Assembly: GCF_958298935.1 (NCBI RefSeq)
Contig: NC_084923.1
Location: forward strand, 24,838,501 to 24,902,500
Direction of reading: 5' to 3'
Source of the DNA: Phragmites australis
Taxonomy: Eukaryota; Streptophyta; Magnoliopsida; Poales; Poaceae
Length of the DNA stretch: 64,000 bases
Shown: in pieces, positions 57,357-64,000 of the stretch
Layout of the letters: every line of letters begins with the position of its first letter
How positions within the stretch are numbered: position 1 is the stretch's first letter
Made by a program: the position numbers and the translations under genes
The notes under the pieces: model-generated
The model's input: only the letters and a program-made list of their open reading frames with translations
What the model was told of the DNA's origin: nothing
Databases searched by the model: none

Positions 57357-59270
57357 ATGTATGCTTCGGAGATTGACAAAGACAACATCATTATGGCGTC
57401 GTACGACGAGTTGCCGGAAGAGGCGCGTTTGGCAATCGAAGCCGACTTAGAGCAATGTCGGCAACAGTTGCTCTCGCGCTATGTGAAGACTCAACAAGGT
57501 GTGTTCAAGAAAGAAGATTCTCCATCACCCGCCGACCAAAGCCCTAAGGTAACAACCAATGTGAGTGCTCAACCCTCTCCTTCTCATCAAGAGGTTGCTA
57601 TTATGATTGATCAATCCGTTTGTGCAACCATGGCTAATAGTGTTCAGAAATTGATTGAGGATACATTAGTTGATAAGCTTCGGCCTTTAGTTCTATAAAT
57701 TCATGAGGAACAAAAGCTGAAAAAACATGTCACTAGTAATGTTAGTGCTCCAATTTTACCTACTGTTGTTAATACATTACCTAGTGTTTCTTATGCGCAT
57801 AATCCTCATGATGGCCAAAATATTATGGGTAGTGTTGTACCGGATTATGTCACTTCTCATGCTATTAAAACTGATGTAACACAAAACCCGTACCAAATAC
57901 CATATGCCACGCACAATGCTTCAACTTCAGCTCAAGCTTATAGTGCCGAAAATCATCCCAAAGTGCAAACACCATATTACCAAACCGTAGCGTATAGTGT
58001 TCCACCTATACCACCGCAAGGATCAGGAATCCCTTATGGGCCGATTCTTGAACAAAATTTTGCTACGCCACCTCCTGTTACTTCTCATGTGCTGAATTTG
58101 TCCACACCACCACTCGAGCCAATAGTGAACCCTAATCGGCTTGTAGCCAATTATACTGAAACCATGCGAGAACAAGTAGCTACTGTGCTTAGCGAGCAAT
58201 TCGGCTTGGAGGTTAGAAGGAAAGCTCATGCATACCAAAAGCCATATCCCAAGCACTATGATACAATCCCATACCCCCATGGTTTCAATGTTCCTGATTT
58301 TGTGAAATTTACCGGGGAGGATAATAGAACAACTAGGGAGCATGTAGGCCAGTTTCTTGCACAATTAGGTGAAGCTAGTTCCAATGATGTGCTGAAAATT
58401 AGATTATTTCCTTTGTCATTATCTGGAACAACTTTTACTTGGTTTACATCCCTTGCTCCTAATTCCGTTCATGTGTGGTCTCAATTAGAAGAGAAATTCC
58501 ATGAATATTTTTATAGTGCTGATACTGAATTGAGGCTTTCACATTTGACATTGGTTAAACAAAAATACAATGAACATGTTGCTGATTTTATTAGAAGGTT
58601 CAGAGATAAAAAAACTGATGTTTTAACTTGACACTTTCTGAAAAAGACTTAGCCAAATTAGCTTATTCGGGTTTTTTTGCATCATCTTAAGGAAAAGCTG
58701 GAAGGTTATGAATTTCAGGATGTTAGCCAAGTTTTGCAAAGAGCTCTGGCATTAGAAAGCCGGGCTAAAGAGTCTAGAAATTTTCAGAAATCAAATGATA
58801 AATTTAAAGTTGATCGTCCTAATGTTCACATGCTGGAGTATGAGTATGAGAATTTGGATGATGATGATGCTAATGTGTGTGTAGCCGAATGGGCTTGGTC
58901 TTCTAAGTCTAAATCATTCGTTTGCTCTGCTCTTAAGCCCTCCCAAAAATCGGTAACAAGAAATTAAATTTACTTTTGATGTAGCCAAGTGTGATAGGAT
59001 TTTTGATTATTTGCTGCAAGAAAAATAAATTAAGCTTCCTCATGGTCATGTAATTCCACCATTAGAAGAATTGAAGAGGCGAGCTTATTGTAAATGGCAT
59101 AATTCTTACTCTCATGCTACTAACAATTGTAATATTTTTCGTCGATAGATTCAATTGGCTATTAATGAAGTTCGATTGAAATTCTCGGAGATGCAAGTTG
59201 ATAAGCAACCGTTCCCGGTTAATGTAATTGATCTCCAGGACAAGAGTGTTCTAATTCGGCCAACCCAAGC
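57357..59270 (+). pseudogene. gag of the second Tat element
   Basis: The frame starts MYASEIDKDNIIMASYDELP and runs, after one stop at about 57697, in the same frame to 58631. The capsid-like domain includes FVKFTGEDNRTTREHVGQF, IRLFPLSLSGTTFTWFTSLA and LVKQKYNEHVADFIRRFRDK. A shift at about 58620 is restored near 58670 (LKEKLEGYEF). A C-terminal metal-binding-like segment YCKWHNSYSHATNNC lies at about 59083-59128. Gag packages the RNA genome into virus-like particles in functional relatives. Confidence 0.85.
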
Positions 59271-59955
59271 CGAATTAGCTAAAGGAAAAAAATGTGATCG
59301 TCGGTGAAGATAGGCCAAAACCTTTGGGAGAGAACAAGAATTTGCTAAGAGAAGTGCTACTTGAGAAGACTCCTGAAGGCAAGGAATTGATCAAAGTTGT
59401 GTTGTACACTTCGACCCCAGGGGGGCATGGCAATGCTACGATGATCAAACCCAAAAAACCGGAGGTTAGCAGGTGGAAGATTAATAAAGCAAAAGGATAT
59501 GACAAGGTTATGAAATTCAAACCCACTTTTAAGTAACTTCTGTCCAAATATGAAAAGGATAAGACCGTCCAAACTCATACGAATCGGCCAAATAATCTCA
59601 AGCGATCAAGATCGCCTTTGAAGCAAGAAGTGCATGATCATCATCGACCAGAGGAAGATTGTGTTGCTGCTACCCACCCACCACTTGGGTCGGCGCCATG
59701 GCCATGGATGCTTCCTCCGATGTCTTTTCCTCCTTGTCCAACGTGGAATTATAATGAGGATGATAATCATGAGGCAAATAATAGCGAGCCATCTTCTAAG
59801 TATCTACAGTTGAGGTGGTGTCCCTCCGGTTTATCTCACACGAAAAAGAGAAGATTGTAGCGGCTACGCAAGCAGGAATTAATGGAGCAGCAAGCTGAAA
59901 AATTACGGGATGATACTTTCAATGAAGTTAAGCCTATGCAACCCATGAAGCAAGT

Positions 59956-60696
59956 GTGGAGACCAAAATTAGATGCAACAATGGCTCCCCGGCAGCTCCT
60001 TCACCAATAGCAACACCAGTGCGTATTCAAGGTGATAAGGAAGATGAGGAATTAATTGATTATGGTGATTCGTCGGTGAATACTAATGATGCCTCGCCAA
60101 CTGAAGGTATGGATGTCAATATGGTTTTTATGTTACCTTTGGAATTTCGTGCTATGGATGAAGGTGAAGTGGCTCAATTGAATTTGGGGCCAAAAGAAGC
60201 TATTTTTGAGAAGCCAAGAGAGACAGATCGGCATTTGAAACCCTTGTATGTGAATGGTCATATTAATGGGAAGCCGATTTCTAGGATGCTTGTTGATGGT
60301 GGAGCTGCTATAAATTTGATGCCATACTCAGTTTTCAAGAAGCTTGGTAGAGATGACAACGAATTAATGAAAACTAATTTGGTGCTCAATGGATTTGTGG
60401 GTGATTCTAATGAGGCCAAAGGGGTTATCTCTATGGAGCTCACTGCTGAAAGCAAGACATTATCCACCGCCTTCTTCGTTATCGAGGTGCAAGGTAACTA
60501 TAGTGTTATTCTTGGGTGTGATTGGATTCATGCAAATAGTTGTGTACCTTCCACCTTGCAGCAATTATTAATTCAATGGGTGAATGATGAGGTAGAGATA
60601 ATTCATGCGGATACTTCGGCCTATGTTGCTTTGGGCGATGCTTCAACCGATTGGAGATACGGCAATGCTGAGTGCTTGTCGGGTCTTGATTTTTAA
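59956..60696 (+). pseudogene. Aspartic protease of the second Tat element
   Basis: A 246-residue open frame. The active-site region reads MLVDGGAAINLMPYSVFKKL, the D-G-G variant usual in plant Tat/Athila-type elements, followed by YSVILGCDWIHA. The N-terminal part has an acidic linker. The segment itself is open but it is cut off from gag by stops. The stop at 60694 separates it from RT. Confidence 0.85.
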
Positions 60697-60788
60697 CATT
60701 ATGATTTTCTTAGTGTCTCCAAAGACAGAGTTGTACCCGTGGTTGTAAAGCCAACTTGTGATAATCGGCTCAATGGTATGATGTATCA

Positions 60789-63700
60789 ATGAGTAGAGAT
60801 AGAAATTTAGAATGGTTGCACAAGCGTATGGAGCAATATCGGTCAGATAAGAATGATATTTGTGAGGCTATTGAAGATTTAGATGAGTTAGATAAGTTAG
60901 GTCAAGGTTTTTCATCGGTCGATCCATTAGAAGAAGTTGATAGAGGTTATGGTAGTATTCCAAGGCCGACGTTTGTAAACAAGAATATGAAAGCCGATTA
61001 CAAGGCTAAAGTAATCGAGTTACTTAAAGAGTACATAGATTGTTTTGCTTGGGAATACCGTGAGATGCCGGAATGTAACCGAGAGTTAGTAGAACATCGG
61101 TTGCCTATCAAAATAGGATTTAGGCCTTATAAACAGCCCCTTAGAAGGTTTAATCCTAATATGTATGATCGGATCAAGGAAGAAATAGACCGATTGTTGA
61201 AGCGGGGTTTATTAGGCCATGCAGATATGCTGATTGGATTTCAAACATCATCTCGTGGAGAAGAAGAGTAGCGGTAAGTTACGAGTTTGCATTGATTTTA
61301 GAGATTTGAATAAAGCTACTCCTAAAGATGAATATCCTATGTCTATAGCCGACATGCTAGTCAATGATGCTTCAGGACATAGAATAATTAGTTTTCTTGA
61401 TGGTAATGCTGGGTATAATCAAATTTTCATGGCCGGGGAAGATATGTCTAAAACGGCTTTTTGTTGTCCTGGTTTTGTTGGTTTATTTGAGTGGGTGGTT
61501 ATGACATTTGGGTTGAAAAATGCCGGTACTACTTATCAAAGGGCTATGAACTTAATTTTTCATGATTTGCTTGGTGTCATATTAGAAGTATATATTGATG
61601 ACATAGTTGTTAAATAGGATGGTAATGATTCTCATTTAGCCGATTTACATTTAGCCTTTGAAAGGATACGTCGGTATGGTTTGAAAATGAATCCACTCAA
61701 ATGTGCTTTTGGTGTGTCGCATGGGAAGTTTTTAGGCTTTATTATACATGAGAAAGACATAGAGATAGATCCTAATAAAATAGAAGCTATACAAAAGGTT
61801 CAGGCGTCTACTTGTAAAAGGGATATGCAGAAATTTCTGGGCAAGGTGAATTACCTGAGAAGATTTATATCAAACTTGTCCAGGAAAATCAATGCTTTTT
61901 CACCTATACTTTGGTTGAAAAATGAGACTGAATTTACTTAGGGGGGCAGAGCAGCAACGTGCATTTGATGAGATTAAGAAATATTTGACTATATATTGCT
62001 GCGGGAGATAATGTGATTGGTACTGTTTTGGTACAAGATTTGGTACAAGAAGTTGATGGTAAAGAGCATGCAATCGCTTATTTGAGCCAACGTCTTTTGG
62101 AAGCGGAGACAAGGTATGTCTTTATTGAAAAATTATGCTTATCTCTATATTATGTTTGTACAAAGTTAAGCATTATTTGATATCCAGTACTTGTGTAGTA
62201 GCATGTCAAGCCAATGTGATTAAATATATGTTGCAAAAGCCAATTTTGAGTGGTAGAATTGGTAAATGGGCTTATGCGCTTATAGAATATGATATTGCTT
62301 ATGAATCTTTGAAATATATGAAAGGCCAAATTGTAGCTAATTTTATTGTTAACCATCAGATCGATGATAAGTATAATTTAGATGTCGGTTTTATATCTGT
62401 TAAACTATGAAAGCTTTATTTTGATGGTTCGGCTTGCGGGGTTGGACAAGATGTTGGTATTGTTTTTGTGTCACCTAGTGGTGCTGTTTTTGAAACATCT
62501 TGTCATCTATAATATTTTTGTACCAATAATCAAGCCGAATATGAAGCTCTCTTGTTAGGATTAGAAATTTTGAGCTCCATGGGTGTGAAGAACATAGAGG
62601 CTTTTGGTGATTCGTTGCTAGTTGTGCAGCAAGTTTCCGGTAATTATCAATATTTCGACGGATCACTAAATAGTTATCTTGATAAGTGTCTAGACATTAT
62701 TACTATTTTGGATGATTTTACTATCAATCATGTGTCTAGAGGTAATAATTTCAGAGCTTATGATTTATCACAACAAGCATCCGATTATCAAGTTGATAGC
62801 GGTAAATTCTTTGTGATTGAAAAACCGATGCTTGAAAGTGTTGATCTTTGTATAGCCGAACATGAATTTTTGGGTTTGGTTGTATCTTCTTCATTGGTAG
62901 AGAATGTTGAAGTTGCTAAAATTGAAGACCAGAGAAAGTATCTCATTGATTACTTGAAAGATCCAAGCAAGAGTGTCGATAGAAAGATTCGGCAGCAAGC
63001 TTTCAAGTATACATTGTTGAATGATGATTTATATCACCGGACTATGGATGGTGTGCTTCTCAAATGCTTGGATTTTGATGAAGCTAGGATTGCTATGGGA
63101 GAAGTGCATGAAGGCATATGTGGCACACATCAATCATCGCGCAAGATGAAGTGGTTATTGAAGAGAGCTGGTTTTTATTGGCCTACTATGCTTAATGATT
63201 GCTTCAGGTATTATAAAGGATGCGAGGTATGGCAAAAGTTTGGTGATATCCAATTAGTTCCTGCTGCTATGATGCATCCTATTATCAAACTATGGCCGTT
63301 CCGAGGTTGGGGTTTGGATTTCATCGGCCAAATACATCCTCCATCATCTAAAGGTCATCGCTTTATTTTGGTGGCTACTGATTATTTTACTAAGTGGATT
63401 GAAGCTATTCCGCTCAAGAACATGACACATAAGGAGGTAATTGACTTTATTTTGGAGTATATTGTTCATAGATTCGGCATTCCGCAAACTTTAACTACGG
63501 ATCAAGGTACTTCATTCATGTCGCACCAAGTACGTGAATTTGCCTAATCATTGAAAATTAAGCTTCTTAATTCATCTCCTTATTATGCTCAGGCCAATGG
63601 TCAGACCGAGTCTAGTAATAAAATTTTGATTAGGCTTATCAAGAAGAAAATAGAGGAACATCCCAGGAGATGTCATGAAGTTCTATCAGAGGCTTTGTGG

Positions 63701-63862
63701 GCACATCGTATATCTAAACATGGTGCCACTAAAGTAACACCGTATGAACTTGTTTATGGACAAGAAGCCGTTTTACCTGTTGAAGTGAATATTAATGCTT
63801 TGAGATTGGCCGAGAAGAATAACCTGTCGGTTGTGGATTATTATGATCTAATAATGGACAGG
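60789..63862 (+). pseudogene. RT, RNase H, second RNase H and integrase of the second Tat element
   Basis: RT: PEEP-like LPIKIGFRPYKQPLRRF, then after a shift near 61235 KLRVCIDFRDLNKATPKDEY and the catalytic YIDDIVVK at 61591-61614. Classical RNase H at about 61960-62350 is broken by stops and a deletion. The additional RNase H spans 62410-62790 (LYFDGSACGVGQ, then NNQAEYEALLLGLEIL). Integrase: HEGICGTHQSSRKMKWLL, GWGLDFIGQI, LTTDQGTSFMS and QANGQTESSNKILI, so the D-D-E residues are present. A stop lies at 63546, and the frame is cut at 63863. Confidence 0.9.
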
Positions 63863-64000
63863 TGTAACACCCAGTTTTAAAGGAACAAAACCGGGCACAA
63901 CACATGTATGCCATGATCAAGTTTCATACATGTGCTTACATCATTAGTAATATCATCACAGTGCCTTTATTACAACATCGTATTTAACTTAATACAAAAG
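63863..64000 (+). mobile_element. Head of another LTR (TGTAACACCC type), truncated by the window
   Basis: tgtaacacccagttttaaag interrupts the integrase of the second Tat element. The TGTAACACCC start and the AT-rich run that follows match the LTR heads of Tekay-type gypsy elements. Only 138 bp are visible. Confidence 0.65.

Larger units (their letters stand above)
56517..63862 (+). mobile_element. Second Tat-lineage gypsy retrotransposon, interrupted at its 3' part
   Basis: 5' LTR, PBS, gag, protease, RT, RNase H, additional RNase H and integrase lie in that order on the plus strand. It is better preserved than the first Tat element but carries stops and frameshifts in every gene. It is cut inside the integrase by the LTR head at 63863. 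The 3' end and 3' LTR lie outside the window, so a target duplication cannot be tested. Confidence 0.85.

Noticed and set aside
1..64000. CRISPR array, prokaryotic defence or biosynthetic cluster
   Set aside because: The spliced genes, plant retrotransposons and repeat types show this is a plant nuclear region. The regular repeats are minisatellites without unique spacers.

Overview
This window looks like nuclear DNA from a grass (Poaceae). The evidence is spliced plant genes with GT-AG introns, a plastid acyl-ACP desaturase, a four-exon RPS19 gene, and a dense pile of nested LTR retrotransposons whose LTR heads and motifs I associate with grass genomes. The species cannot be told from sequence alone. 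Only three genes look intact. All three are ordinary housekeeping or metabolic genes that are not functionally linked: an F-box protein (845-1597, +), a stearoyl-ACP-desaturase-like gene in three exons (9837-11511, -), and 40S ribosomal protein S19 in four exons (48791-50652, +).

Region by region. 1-2500 holds the F-box gene and its flanks. 2501-3395 is a solo LTR. 3558-6740 holds a decayed Pumilio/PUF RNA-binding gene on the minus strand. One of its exons was tandemly duplicated, and it is littered with small MITE-like hairpins. 7.9-9.8 kb shows no gene. 9.8-11.5 kb is the desaturase gene. 11.5-15 kb is small-repeat territory: a gttacaac-motif element, a CACTA-like nonautonomous element, and tandem duplications. 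15-17.3 kb shows no gene.

17.3-34.9 kb is a nested transposon island built on an old Tat-lineage Ty3/gypsy element with an additional RNase H region. It was interrupted by two sibling solo LTRs, each with a perfect 5-bp target duplication, and by other LTR pieces. Its 3' region carries a roughly 2-kb, 49-bp minisatellite of about 40 copies. 34.9-40.1 kb is a large imperfect inverted repeat made of two LTR-like copies in opposite orientation. 40.1-43.3 kb is a 5'-truncated copia element. 43.3-45.45 kb is a LINE split into two opposed halves, in the layout expected from twin priming. 45.45-48.4 kb is a dead Mutator-like (MULE) element that abuts the RPS19 promoter.

50.6-56.5 kb holds a LINE scrap and unassigned sequence. 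56.5-63.86 kb is a second Tat-like gypsy element with a 5' LTR, PBS, gag, protease, RT, two RNase H regions and integrase, all with stops and frameshifts. It is itself cut at 63863 by the head of another LTR that runs off the window.

I found no operon-like or defence-like novel system. The most noteworthy signals are structural: the Pumilio pseudogene with duplicated exon, the twin solo LTRs with 73-bp dyad repeats, the 3'-UTR minisatellite, the large inverted repeat, and the twin-primed LINE.
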